This document shows, piece by piece, positions 24,701 through 35,200 of a DNA stretch of 64,000 bases. The position numbers were made by a program, and so were the translations under genes. Below the pieces are notes generated by a model, which was not told the origin of the DNA, made no database searches, and saw only the letters and a list, made by a program, of their open reading frames with translations. Where the stretch lies: positions 9,362,001 to 9,426,000 of the forward strand of contig NC_135059.1 in NCBI RefSeq assembly GCF_051014685.1, read 5' to 3'. Source of the DNA: Ptiloglossa arizonensis (lineage: Eukaryota; Arthropoda; Insecta; Hymenoptera; Colletidae). The first letter of the stretch is position 1. The number at the start of each line of letters is the position of its first letter.

Positions 24701-27700
24701 GCAGAAGTGCTGTCTGCTCTAGATACGGTGTAGTTGATTACGATTGTGGAGTATCTAGAGAAGTGCTGTCTACTCTAAATACGATATAGTCGATTACGAT
24801 TGTGGACTATTTAAAGAAGTGCTGTCTACTCTAGATACGGTGTAGTTGATTACGATTGCGGAGTATCTAGAGAAGTGCTGTCTGCTCTAGATACGATATA
24901 GTCGATTACGATTGTGGAGTATCTAAAGAAGTGCTGTTTGCTCTAGATACGGTGTAGTTGATTACGATTGTGGAGTATCTAGAGAAGTGCTGTCTGCTCT
25001 AGATACGATATAGTTGATTATGATTGTGGAGTATCTAGAGAAGTGGTGTCTACTCTAGATACGATGTAGTCGATTACGATTATGGACTATCTAGAGAAGT
25101 GCTGTCTACTCTAGATACGGTGTAGTTGATTACGATTGTGGACTATCTAGAGAAGTGCTGTCTACTTTAAATATGGTATAGTCGATTACGATTGTGGACT
25201 ATCTAAAGAAGTGCTGTCTACTCTAGATATGATGTAGTTGATTACGATTGTGGAGTATCTAGAGAAGTGCTCTCTGCTCTAGATACGATATAGTTGATTA
25301 CGATTGCAGAGTATCTAGAGAAGTGCTGTCGACTCTAGATACGGTGTAGTCGATTACGATTGCGGACTATCTACAGATGTGCTGTCTACTCTAGATACAC
25401 CGTTGTTGTTTGTTATAACTCGTGTGATAGTTGAATTAATATTTCTGATACTCCCCACCTTAAATAAAAATCCTACATAATTCACTAAAAATAAGAAACA
25501 TAATGCTTTTATCAAACTGTTGATAATTATATTAATGAATTGAATGAATGCTATCGATGATTGAATCAATGTCGAAACGATCGAATCACTCTCGTTTAGT
25601 CCATTACGAAGCTGAGTCGAGTCGTTGACGAGTTTTCGAGGCTTCCTTTTTGCATTTCTAACGAGGCGAAGTTATATAAAAAAAAGACAACTGAAAGGTA
25701 AGGATTTCGCCGTGTTTCAAAAAAAAAAAAAAAAAAAATATTAAGCACCACTCTCGAAAGATGATATCATTACATCCCGTTATTTATTTCCTCGTATGTT
25801 TTTGTAGTACCACGTGGAATAAATTTCGCGGCGAGGTGTAAACATTTCGAAACACTATTTATTCTGGGTTGAAAACGTTTTTGAACTCGGAGGCAAAGTC
25901 CAAGTGTCGTTGGTTTACAGTTATAATGCGAATTCAGGTTCTCCGTTGCTATTCTTATTTCCCAGTTACATAATTATTGAGTCGTCCCATGAGTTCGTGC
26001 CGTTAATTTTTCTACCATAGGAATCAATATCTTAATCTTACCTAGGAAGCTAATATACGTTCAACTTCGACATCGTTTCCATTTTCTTCAAATTCTATGT
26101 ATATATGATTTTTACACGTTTAGCATTTGCAACATTTCTCCCATTAACAAACTGTTTGTTTCGTTCACTGGATTACGAACTCGTTGCTCATCTTTCAATT
26201 CTTTCATCTCTTCCAAATCTTCCGATTTCTTTTTTTCTATTAGCCTCGTTTAAAAATCAGTACCATCGACGAACTATTTCGTAGATTTTGCTTCTTTGTA
26301 AACAACGTTCGACGTATCCTTTTTATCACACAACAGCTACATTTCTCGCGGTTTATCGTGGCAAGCGTTGAATTACACAAATTTTCAGTTATACCATATT
26401 TTCGAAAGATCAGATTATCGGAGAAATTAAAACAACGTTCGTTCGTATAATCGAACGGAATACATTTCCGCCCGTTCGTATTTTCAATACTTCCGTTTCA
26501 ATAAAAATTCGCGAGGTCGAAGAATTATCGGATAACGCGCGTATGCGTATCGGAGAATAATAATTTATCGCAATATGTATAATAATAATATCGTTTTGTC
26601 GTTCTTATTTACACGTTTGTACCTTCGAACTTTATACTTCTATAGACGTTTAATAAACGAATAAATAAATATCGTAAACCGGAAGAATAAAAGTCCCTAG
26701 GGTTACCTTTACCTCGAATTTCATCGAATTGATCTCGCGACAAGATATTTGCAATTTGTTCATACATATTCATGGAAATAGAAAGTCTTCTCTACTTTCA
26801 TCCTAAAATTCAAATTTTACTTAACCGAAAATTGTGTTTCAAATCAGTTTCAGTGAAACGTGGGGAGATGAGTGGTAGCGGGGAAGATATTTGATTAATT
26901 TCCATAGTGATTCAAATTATAAAAATGTAAGAGTTCCATTTCTTAAATAATACGTTATTCAAACGTTCCTTAACAAGCTGTAAACAGGCTCAACTTCTAT
27001 CGATGCAACTATTTTAGGCGATAAGTTCCTTACCTTCTCCGTAACCTCGATTCTATCTAGGGAAATAGAATTGCCAACGATAGAGATCTTTTTTAATTAG
27101 AACGAAAAGAAAACGATCGGTTAGTGTTTAAGAAAAATACGTGAAAGTATAACAAACTTCAGGAACATTCAAACAAGACAAAAATCAATCGTTCGTCGAT
27201 TAATTAGTTAATTAAAATAATCGGTGAAACGGTTCGGTAAAAAAATAATTCCCCACACTTTTCCTTCGCAAATGGTACTATTAATCGCAATTTCCTCGTA
27301 TTCGCGCAGAGAGAGAGAGAGAGAGAGAGAGAAAGAAAAAGAAAAGAAAGAAAAGAAAAAAGTCTAGTAAAATTTCGAAAACATTGTATCGAGATTAATA
27401 ATTTCCAGATCTCTCTAATGGTTGATCCATCGAGGAAAAATGAAGGAATTATTTTTCCTCGGTAACGAGCCAACCGAATGGAAAACGCTGGCAGTGAGGT
27501 TAGGTTGGCACGACTGGACGCGTCAGTAGTTTCTTTTTGCACCGGAAATGAGTGGGGCTTGGCCGGCACGTAACGATTCGACCGACACCTGCCGACTTCG
27601 TTCTGTGTCATAGCTCGCAGTTAAATGGATTTCGTGGGAATGGACTAGTAGCTCGTTAAATAAATAGTTACCCGCCTTCCGTTCAATGTTTCCCGGCCAT

Positions 27701-30700
27701 TTCCATTTTCTGCTGGCATGTAATAGGTTAGGTTCGTTTTTCGACACTTTCGAGGTATCGATATTAGCGATAAGAACGATATCGAATTAATACGTGGCGG
27801 GGAGGGGTGGGGGGAAGTCCCTTATCGGAAATAATAGAGACGAGAAACATTCGGGATAAATGAATTTTCCTATAATCGATCGACGGGGATGAAATTAAAA
27901 CGGTGGAACGTTTTCGAGAGAAATAATAATAATAATTTACATTGGTGGATTATTTATTTGCAAGGTTCCGGGCGAATATCAAATCTTTGCAATCCCGTTT
28001 AACGTTTCGAAGTATGAAAATTGAATGGAACTAGTCGACGGTACGAAATTCTAATCAGATATTACGATCTCTATAATAAGAAGACTGAAACGAAATTTGA
28101 AGTATCGATTAACAAAAAAGAGGAGCGTGTATAAAAGAATGTGCACTGCTCCAAAACCGTGATCAGCGTGTCAGTTAGGATTTTCATACGAATGGAACCT
28201 TTCTGCGAGTTAAATGAGGCCTGAGACATACACGATTTGTATCATCGAACACTAGTAGCTGGCCCAACCCAACGACATACAGATACGAATCAATTCACAA
28301 GTATTATGTTGAATGGTATGGTATGAATCGGTTGGTATGGTATACTTATTCGTTGACGTTTACTTCGGTAACGACACGATTCGAATATCGAGTTTTATGA
28401 ATACCTCGACGAGACAACAATGTAATTGAACTACTGCTAGAATTACAAATTGTTCGAACAACTTCTATAAATTATTTACTAGTCGGTACGATCTCTGTTC
28501 GGCTTTACGCTTGTCGTGAACTCTCTGGACAATTAAACAACCAACGTGCAATTAACGCTGCTGGTAATATTTCTTCGTTTCTTGTAATATTGTATAAAAT
28601 ATGATACTTCCGAGTGTTTCGTTACCAGACGATACTAAATATTGAATTATTCGAGTGTAATATTTTCGTCGATATTTTTGCCAAAGTTACGAGTACTGTC
28701 GTTTCGTTTACGTAAAATTTACTCTAGAGATTTCTTACTCAACAGTGTATAAAAATTTAATAACGAACGCAGTAATGTAACATTTTATCTCGGATAAATC
28801 ATTTAATGAATACTTTTCAGAATCGTTGTAGAATTTCATGGAATCGAAAGTGAATTAGAAATCTGATACGACCGATCCATGATACATTTTTCACTGTTCA
28901 AGTTCTCATTGTTCTCACGACCGATTTACAAGCGTGCAATATTTTTATACAGACGGAAGTTAAAACACAAACTTTCCACCGTTCGTATACCAGGTGTCCA
29001 GTAAATAGCTATACAATAATCGATGAGACAACACCTTGTAAAGCTTCCTTATCGTACACAAATGAATCTATATCCTTAAATACGATGTAAAAACTCGTTA
29101 AATGAAATAATTGAACAAAAGAACGAATATCTCGCCATATACCTCGGTTTGATTAAATTCCATCGCAAAACTCAATGGTTACTTTATCCTCCACTTTGAA
29201 ACTCACCGCGCGGGACCCAAAAAAAAAGAAAAAAAAAAAAAAAAAATACACTCGAAGGTCTCGTATTTTGTCGTCGATTGTTTCCACTATTTCGTCCGGA
29301 TAGTTTGCTCGAGAGTCGTCGTCGATGGTGTTAACAACGTCCGATCGGTCCGAGATCGTTTGAACCGGTTGGGAATTAAAAGGCGGGAAAACTGGTAAAA
29401 GAAGAAGAGCGCAGGAAAATATTGCGGAGAGTGGAAAACCGATAACCAAGCTCGCAACAGAGTTTACGGGACACACGAAATTAATGGAAGCGATAAATTT
29501 ATAGGTGGAGACGCGGCAGTGAAATGTAGCCGAAGGAAAAATAGATTAATTCGTCCCGGTAACGAGACGCATTAAACGTTGGTTATGTCTGGTCACGTTC
29601 TTATCGGACGAACGTTTTCCCGGTTGATGGAGTAGCTGGATATCACGGTACACGGTCCCGCGGAGATTATTCAAATGGTTTCTCGCGTAGATGAATCACA
29701 CGAACTCGAAATCCACGAGGCCGGAACAAAGTGGGCAACGTGACAACTACAAAGATCGAGACAATGGCCCGAGGAACGAATTCTTCGACCCTTACGTGTG
29801 AACCACCAGACAAACGAGAGTGTTCGGTCTCGGGAATTGCTCCGCGGTTGCCACCGATTCTTCCGGGTTCCCGAGATCACCATTTCCCTATTTTCCAAAT
29901 TTCCTACGCGCCATCGAACGAAGGAAACGATACAGTCGGTTCCTCGACTTCTGCACGACGAAAATTTATCACTCGTTCGGTTACACGAGCTCAATTTCCC
30001 TACAGTTGTTTCCAATTTACGAAATTATCCGCTTATCTAATTTGTTCGATTACTCTCGATTCTCTAGTTTCCCTGTATCCTCAAATTTTGCAAGTTTTTC
30101 TCAATTTTCATATACCTTCCGAGTTATCCGTTCCTCTTGCGTTTTCAATTCTCTTCGATTTCGTTAATTGTACCTCGTGATTTCCTCATTTCCATTGAAT
30201 TCTCCGATTCATTCGATTTTCCGTTTCCCAAATTTTCCCCAATTATACAATTTGTTTACTTTCCTTCAATGGCGTGGTTTCTCGGATTTTCCCGATTCCG
30301 AAATATTCTCAAGTTATCCATTTCCCTTTCGTTTCCATTTTTTCAGAATTCTCCGATGTCTTCGGTATACTAGAATTCCAGAATTACATCATTCTTGCAT
30401 AGAATTATTCCAAATCATCCTGTTTTTCATTTCCCGAAATTTCCCCGAATTCTCCGATTTCTCATTTCCTGAAATTTCCCCGAAATTCCTCCGATTTCTC
30501 ATTTCTCGGAATTGTCCCGAATTCTCCGATTTCTCATTTCCCAAAAATTGTCCCGAATTCTCCGATTTCTCATTCCTCGAAATTTCCCCGAAATTCCTCC
30601 GATTTCCCGAAATTTTTCCGAATTTCTTATTTCCCAAAATTGTCCTGAATTCTCTAATTTCTTATTTCCCGAAATTTCCCCGAGTTCTCCGATTTCTCAT

Positions 30701-31509
30701 TTCCCAAAAATTGTCCCGAATTCTCCGATTTCTCATTCTTCGAAATTTCCCCAAAATTCCTCCGATTTCCCGAAATTTTTCCGAATTTCTTATTTCCCAA
30801 AATTGTCCTGAATTGTCTGATTTCTTATTTCCCAAAATTTCCCTGAGTTCTCCAATTTCTCATTTCCCGAAATTGTCCTGAATTCTCTGATTTCTTATTT
30901 CCCGAAATTTCCCCGAATTCCCCGATTTCTCATTTCCCGAAATTTCCCCGAATTCTCTGATTTCTTATTTCCCAAAATTTCCCCGATTTCTCATTTCCCG
31001 AAATTTTCCCGAAATTCTCCGATTTCTCATTTCCCAAAAATTGTCCCGAATTCTCCGATTTCTCATTCCTCGAAATTTCCCCGAAATTCCTCCAATTTCC
31101 CGAAATTTTTCCGAATTTCTCATTTCCCAAAATTGTCCTGAAATTCCCCCGATATCTCATTCCCAAAATTGCCCCGAAATTCCCCCGATATCTCATCCCA
31201 AAAATTGCCTCAAAATTCCCCTGAAGTCATTTCCCGGTAATTTCCCCGAATTCTCCGATTTCTAAGTCAAATCGGAAATTCTCTGTCGGTCAGTTCGATT
31301 CCATTCGTTGAGTGTTCGGCGGACTGATTCCAAGTACACCTAACCCAAACCGAACGTGTTTCGTTGCTCGTTTACCCGTCATTTCCAGCGTGTTCATACT
31401 CACTCAATATCGTTTTCCCGGCGCACGACGGCCAAGAATTATCCGCGAGGCTCGACGAGGCGAGCATCAACGTCAACGTAACCTGGATCACGTTCCCTCC
31501 TCGTGCCAT
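12730..31509 (-). CDS. Secreted CAP-superfamily (antigen 5/SCP-like) protein, seven exons, 237 residues
   Basis: Exons in coding order: 31509-31404, 20685-20564, 20358-20277, 19549-19389, 17155-17055, 14460-14366 and 12776-12730. All are GT-AG and phase-consistent (238 codons with stop). Exon 1 encodes a signal peptide (MARGGNVIQVTLTLMLASS, cleavage near residue 22). CAP motifs follow in order: DEHNRLRQ (His52), LAAIAQRWADRC (about 81-92), the GQN strand in exon 4, GHYTQ|LVW across exons 4-5 (His154), and YVCNYGP with GNVLG in exons 5-6. The usual CAP fold then gains a 40-residue tail with Cys207, Cys222 and Cys234, longer than classical venom antigen 5, so a venom role is not implied. Intron 1 is 10.7 kb. 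The exon 2 acceptor (TTTCCAG|GAGC) was chosen on phase and strength; upstream alternatives exist. The protein is probably extracellular; its substrate or ligand is unknown. Confidence 0.92.
12974..12985 (+). promoter_or_regulatory. Partial CTCF-like motif TACTAGATGGCG
   Basis: TACTAGATGGCG shares the core of the 11358 site but lacks its leading CCA. It lies in the last intron of the CAP gene, 1.6 kb from the stronger site and in the same orientation. Confidence 0.3.
13174..13311. mobile_element. Mariner-type MITE, copy A (138 bp)
   Basis: Terminal inverted repeats of about 28 bp (TTGGGTCGTTCGGAAAGTCA at the left; the right end reads inward as TTGGGTTGTTCGGAAAGTTA) are flanked by TA on both sides, the signature of Tc1/mariner insertion. 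The interior has no coding capacity and includes an A tract. A second copy in opposite orientation lies at 58246-58379. It sits in the last intron of the CAP gene. It must have been moved by a transposase encoded elsewhere. Confidence 0.85.
14597..15074. repeat. 31-bp minisatellite, about 15 copies
   Basis: The unit CACAATTTGTATTATTGATA followed by CTTATATCGTC repeats with single-base variants (GATA, AATA, CATA at the centre). The array lies in intron 5 of the CAP gene, about 140 bp upstream of exon 6 in transcription order. Short open frames inside it are artefacts of the repeat. Confidence 0.95.
15075..17054. other. Rest of CAP intron 5
   Basis: Nonrepetitive AT-rich intron sequence. Overlapping frames on both strands at 15300-16230 have no family resemblance and no consistent splice context. 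I see no other feature. Confidence 0.5.
18231..18328. repeat. Short tandem repeat, three copies of about 32 bp
   Basis: The phrase AAAATCTGTACAGTTAAT with a TTCGAT spacer is repeated three times with a diverged fourth end. It lies in intron 4 of the CAP gene. Confidence 0.8.
18407..18465. repeat. Lone relative of the 108-bp unit's hairpin half
   Basis: The sequence around 18420 (GGGTCCGAAAAGACCC, then ACGTGGTGCAGCAAAGGTTAA) matches the first half of the 108-bp unit starting at 18907 but lacks its exon-derived half. It suggests that a pre-existing element with a GGGTC/GACCC hairpin contributed one side of the later array. Confidence 0.6.
18907..19388. repeat. 108-bp tandem array containing copies of the CAP exon 4 end
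   Basis: Four full units start at 18907, 19015, 19123 and 19231, and a truncated fifth at 19339 runs directly into the live end of exon 4. Each unit has the hairpin GGGTCTGAAAAGACCC and, on the minus strand, a 33-bp copy of the exon's last 11 codons. The copies read GYSHETGHYTQ, GYSHETGHYTQ, GYSDKTGHYTQ and GYSHKTGHYTQ, against GYSDDTGHYTQ in the real exon. Each copy is followed by TAG instead of the functional GTTGGT donor. The array lies in intron 4, immediately downstream of exon 4 in transcription. Confidence 0.93.
20999..21490. repeat. Three tandem copies of a roughly 205-bp unit
   Basis: Each unit contains TTGATGGCTGCCAAACAAAT (variants), ACAACGTAGCGTCGTCAA and TTCAAACTTAAGCTTTA. Units begin near 20999, 21208 and 21408, and the last is truncated. 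The array sits at the exon 2 side of CAP intron 1. The apparent small frames starting in each unit are repeat artefacts. Confidence 0.9.
21491..22954. other. Unassigned part of CAP intron 1
   Basis: A 168-codon + frame at 21561-22067 and overlapping minus frames lie here. None resembles a known family, and all sit inside the intron of a gene on the other strand. I regard the stretch as intronic, with no supported feature. Confidence 0.45.
22958..23405. repeat. 138-bp tandem array, a little over three copies
   Basis: The phrase GAGAGAGAAGTTACACGTGT recurs at 138-bp spacing (AAGTT at 22967, 23105, 23243 and 23381), and each unit includes AATTATTGATTAAATATTTT and TCGTTTGGTTTTTCTTCTAA. Copies are over 95% alike by eye, so the expansion is recent. 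The array lies in CAP intron 1. Confidence 0.93.
24153..24595. repeat. Direct duplication of a roughly 160-bp segment, 281 bp apart
   Basis: Copies at 24153-24311 and 24434-24592 share TTTGTTTCCAAGAATTAAGA, ACATTCGTCACTTCGAGCGA and AGAAGTTGGTACAAACAGTA, with few differences. The stretch between is unique. It lies in CAP intron 1. Confidence 0.85.
24690..25400. repeat. 56-bp tandem array, 13 copies, each a potential hairpin
   Basis: AAGTGCTGTC recurs every 56 bp from 24705 to 25321, and the 13th copy at 25377 is slightly changed. Most units contain GTATCTAGAG, a 12-nt loop (AAGTGCTGTCTA or similar), then CTCTAGATAC, which is the exact reverse complement of the left arm. One clean example spans 24863-24894. 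The hairpins are separated by about 24 bp (GATATAGTTGATTACGATTG). Some units carry arm mismatches. The array lies in CAP intron 1. Confidence 0.93.
25401..30419. other. Central CAP intron 1, mostly unique
   Basis: AT-rich unique sequence with an A tract at 25718-25739, a GA microsatellite at 27308-27333 and an A tract near 29220-29247. Frames at 27204-27747 and 29671-30180 have no recognisable sequence. I see no exon here that fits the phases of the flanking CAP exons. Confidence 0.5.
27308..27333. repeat. (GA)n microsatellite
   Basis: An uninterrupted run of about 13 GA dinucleotides followed by GA-rich sequence, in CAP intron 1. Confidence 0.95.
30420..31265. repeat. Pyrimidine-rich minisatellite of about 36 bp
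   Basis: Degenerate units built from TCTCCGATTTCTCATTTCCC and GAAATTTCCCCGAA repeat more than 20 times with small length changes. One strand is nearly all C/T with short GAAA islands, so the CAP pre-mRNA copied from the minus strand would be purine-rich here. Long apparent frames on both strands (such as 30168-30881) simply translate the repeat. The array ends about 140 bp from the first CAP exon. Confidence 0.95.
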
Positions 31510-31794
31510 TTTCCCAACCGTTCGTCGTGTACAACGCCCAAGGAACTCAATTCGTAGCCACGGTGTTGTCTCGCGGCCCTTGACCGATTCCCAGCCCCCT
31601 TTATCCGCAAACGAGGATCGGATCGTGCGAGTCGTACGCGAGATCCAATCGTGAGAGCGAGTCGTTCACTCGGACACGTGGTGGACCGATTGACCGATAA
31701 AACCGGCCGATTTACGAGCCTCTCTTCGCGAGCGCGCGAGAAAACCGGTCCTCGGAACCGGGCGGACTAATAGCTGGACACGTTTGCTCCGCCG

Positions 31795-31802
31795 CCTTTA
31801 TA
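31795..31802 (-). promoter_or_regulatory. TATA box of the CAP gene (TATAAAGG)
   Basis: On the minus strand the sequence reads GAATATAAAGGCGGCGG, a near-ideal TATA box. Transcription would start about 30 bp further along the minus strand, near 31770, giving an untranslated leader of about 260 nt before the ATG at 31509 if no leader intron exists. A TATA box suits a tissue- or stage-restricted secreted protein. Confidence 0.6.
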
Positions 31803-31944
31803 TTCACCTGTCCCATAGCTTCGACGGTGTAATTGTCCGTGCTACCAGTTCACCATGGTGGGGACTCTTTACGTGGGTCAGGGTGACGCAGAATTCAAGG
31901 TAATCGTGTCAAGGGAGACGAAGTTGGGATCGTTTGATAAACGA

Positions 31945-32285
31945 TAGGATCATTCAGATGTTAAACGCACACCAGAGGGTGAATCTGCACGTTGTGAGAG
32001 ATATCCTACGAACGCATCACCTGTGTACCTTAACTCGGACGAATAGTTTCGTGAATCGGTGACGTTGTACTTGTATACAGGGCGATTCAGATATGTTTAT
32101 ACTTCAGAGGGTGCACTTATACCCCAGTACGAGTGAAAAATATTGTAAGAGGTATCTCCTGTGTACCTTGATTCGGACAAATATTCTTGCAAGTCAGTGG
32201 TGTCATACTTGTGTAGAGGGTGATTCGGATAGAGAATGTACGTGTCAGGACGAGTGAAAAACGTCCTGTCCTATATGTGCTTTCA
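31945..32285. repeat. Degenerate tandem repeat, about 134 bp period
   Basis: Three diverged units begin near 31951, 32083 and 32219 (ATTCAGAT or ATTCGGAT, then CAGAGGGTG, then CACCTGTGTACCTT and GACGTTGTACTTGT-like blocks). It lies upstream of the CAP promoter. Divergence is substantial, so the expansion is old. Confidence 0.65.
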
Positions 32286-35200
32286 TAGAATATGTAAGAG
32301 TACAGTGTGAAATCGAGTGATGTTTACGCGGAAGGATCAGTGTGACGCATTTGCATGAAAAATATTCCGTCGACGACGAACTAAAGTTTGCATTGAAACG
32401 GGTGTGCATCTAACCAGGAGAGAGAGAGTCGAAGAGAGACAGAAAGGGAATCATTCTATTCCTTTGTTCTTCTGATACGTTATTTGTGAACGCAACACCG
32501 TGTACCTCAGTTTTCGTGTTACGGATGATCAATGTTAACGTCCAATGTCATTTTTGTCCTTTGAAACGTTGATGACACATCAATGTCCTTTGACACACAT
32601 CTGAATCGCTCTGTATACGTAATCCGTGATGGGTTAACCCTTTCACCGATCAAAATTCCTCTAAAATAAGAAATCGTAAAGAGACACGTATTTATATTAC
32701 ACGTATCTTTCTTCATTGTTCATTTTGACACGTTGACTGTCACTCGAGGCGACCACCCATGGATTTTACGTGTCACCCAAATGTAGGTGACAGTCATATT
32801 TCACTACCACGTCGCGAACGATGTTGATAACTATATTCGCTAGGTCGCGTTGGAGACGATAGAAAATTATAAAAACCGATAAGTGAGATTTTTATCGGTC
32901 GTAGTTTAACTTGAACTGTAAAAATGAAAAATTTACGGTTCGTTCGGACACGTTGAAACTCCTCCACTGTCTTATTTTGTAACTGAAATAGGTACAACGA
33001 GACGAGGAAATGTAAATTTCAAGCCAAGTTCGTTACGATCAAATTGTACAAATTACAGTTTGTAAGTAGAGATTTGTTTTTCTATTCGATTGCTTTAGCA
33101 CGTGTGCTATTCTTCTTACGTATAGGTCTCTAGTATGTTTTATGTATCGTAAATGTTGAAACGGTGTACACAGTATTGACTCCAGCTCTGGTAGCAAATT
33201 CTTCTTTCGTTTGTGCTTGACGATTTACCGAAATTACTTTTACAATAATTTTAAAAATACACACCTATGTATATTTTGCGCAAACGGTTCAAGAAATGTT
33301 TCTGGAAGCTGTGTAAACTGTAAGATCTGAACGTTGACCGTGAAGTACTGGCTATCAAGGGATTGGGAGGTTCAAGAAATTGGGCTTTGGGAAGTTTCGG
33401 GACTAACGTGTTTTAATAATTAACGCGGCTTACACGGTTGGCGCTGTATTACAAGATTAACGATAGTTTCCACCAATGCGGACTCGAATATAAATTCGGC
33501 AAGTTGAGACCGAGAAGCCACGAAGAGGAGGCGAACTTTCACGGGTGTCTCTGTTCTCTAATAAAGGAGTATAATTATTTGGTGCTAAGTAATTGCATCG
33601 ATTCGCCCAGTAGAAGCAACTGATTAGGTGCAGACCTTGCTAACCGCATACGTTTCAAATTCAAACTCGTTAATAGCTATAGTTAATAGTATTTTACTCT
33701 ATTTAAATTATACAAACAATACGAGCCGTACAAACACGATATAAACAGAATTATTTGTAGGAACGATTACAAAACGTTTTGCAACAAATTGTACTAGTAA
33801 TTGTATCGACAGTTTATTTTGAATCAGTGATTCGTCAGTGCGGAAAAAAAAAATTGTAAAATTATTATTCTTTTCTAGTTCAACTGTGCTTTTCAGACAG
33901 ATGCAATATCTTTGCATGCCTTTTGTGATTTGAACGTGCTTAGCAGTCATATGAAAGTTCAGAGTAACGTTGTTGATTCTCTCTTTTGTAACTCGAGTGC
34001 TTAACTAGCACGTAGAAGAGTAAATGTTCTACTATGTTGCGGTTTTTGTTCATGTTTCGTAGATACGAGTATTTTTTTTTTTTTTAATTCTTTTACTCGT
34101 TGTTGTCGAGTCTGTCAAAAATTGTAGCACGAGGAATGAAGGTCTCATTTCATAATAGTGTTCCTTAACTCCTTCTTACATAATAATTATGTTTATTGTT
34201 TATTCTTTTCTTCGTTCTTTGTATCCACGAACCTTCTCGTAATTATATCGAAAAGAAGAGTGAAACGCACTTTCTTGAGAAATATAATTAAATCATCGAC
34301 ATCCTATTATTATCATTAATTATTTATTATTTTTAGAAGGTATCCCTCTAAAAAAAGAAGAATTCTTGCGTTCTAAAGTTACAGACAGTGAATCTCTGTT
34401 ACGTTTCTTTCAAATATAATTAATTTCTTTTTCATACTTGGATACTGGGAGCAACTCAATTCGATATGTAAATTATTCGTTCCTGAATGTAATTTTTATT
34501 CATCGAATATAAAAACTTATTTAAAGGATACCTCTGGCTAAATTAAACGTTTGCAAGACTCTATTAATAAATAAATGTTATTCGTTACATTATACATTGC
34601 GAATATTGTGATACGAAGTTAAAAAATTGTGGAATTTCGGAATTTTGGAACGGGGCAGTTACTGAACGAGATAAATAATACATTTACAATGACGTTAGGA
34701 AGATATACAGTGGTTAACCTTCGAAGAACGATGTATTAATAGAAAAGCATGTTTGTTAATCGTATTTTTCCGCATACAAAATTTCCTCTCGCGTCCCCTA
34801 CCTCGAGCAGGTTGCATCGATGAATCTGAACATCGCCAGTGGCGTAGAGCAAACGCCCATTGGCGTTTCCAATGGCCATATGTAGATCGTGGAAAGTTTA
34901 ATCCGATTAATATGCCGAGAGGAGTAAACAATCGGACGCTTGTACGTTAATTATTCATTAAATCTCTTATTTGGTTGCTCAATCGAAATTCAATGGCTGA
35001 ATTTCTTTAAAATGGGACCAAATTAGTCAAGTTGTATCGACTGGTCCGGTTGCAACTCGTCGTCGCGCATCTGGTCAGCAGACAGCCAGGCACCAGAAAA
35101 CACGATTATTTCGAGTTAACGACTTCTTTTTTTCACTCCGTGCGAATAAATTATCACGCACAACGTAGAAGCCTCGATTCCGTGTATTTCTGAACGAATC

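Noticed and set aside
30168..31265. Long + and - frames (up to 237 codons) rich in FSDFSF/ISRNFPE or GNEKSENSG repeats
   Set aside because: They translate the 36-bp pyrimidine-rich minisatellite. The period is a multiple of three in many units, which keeps frames open.
31855..31899. + strand ATG exon MVGTLYVGQGDAEFK before a GTAATC donor
   Set aside because: The nearby TATA element is far stronger in the minus orientation and serves the CAP gene. No + strand partner exon was found.
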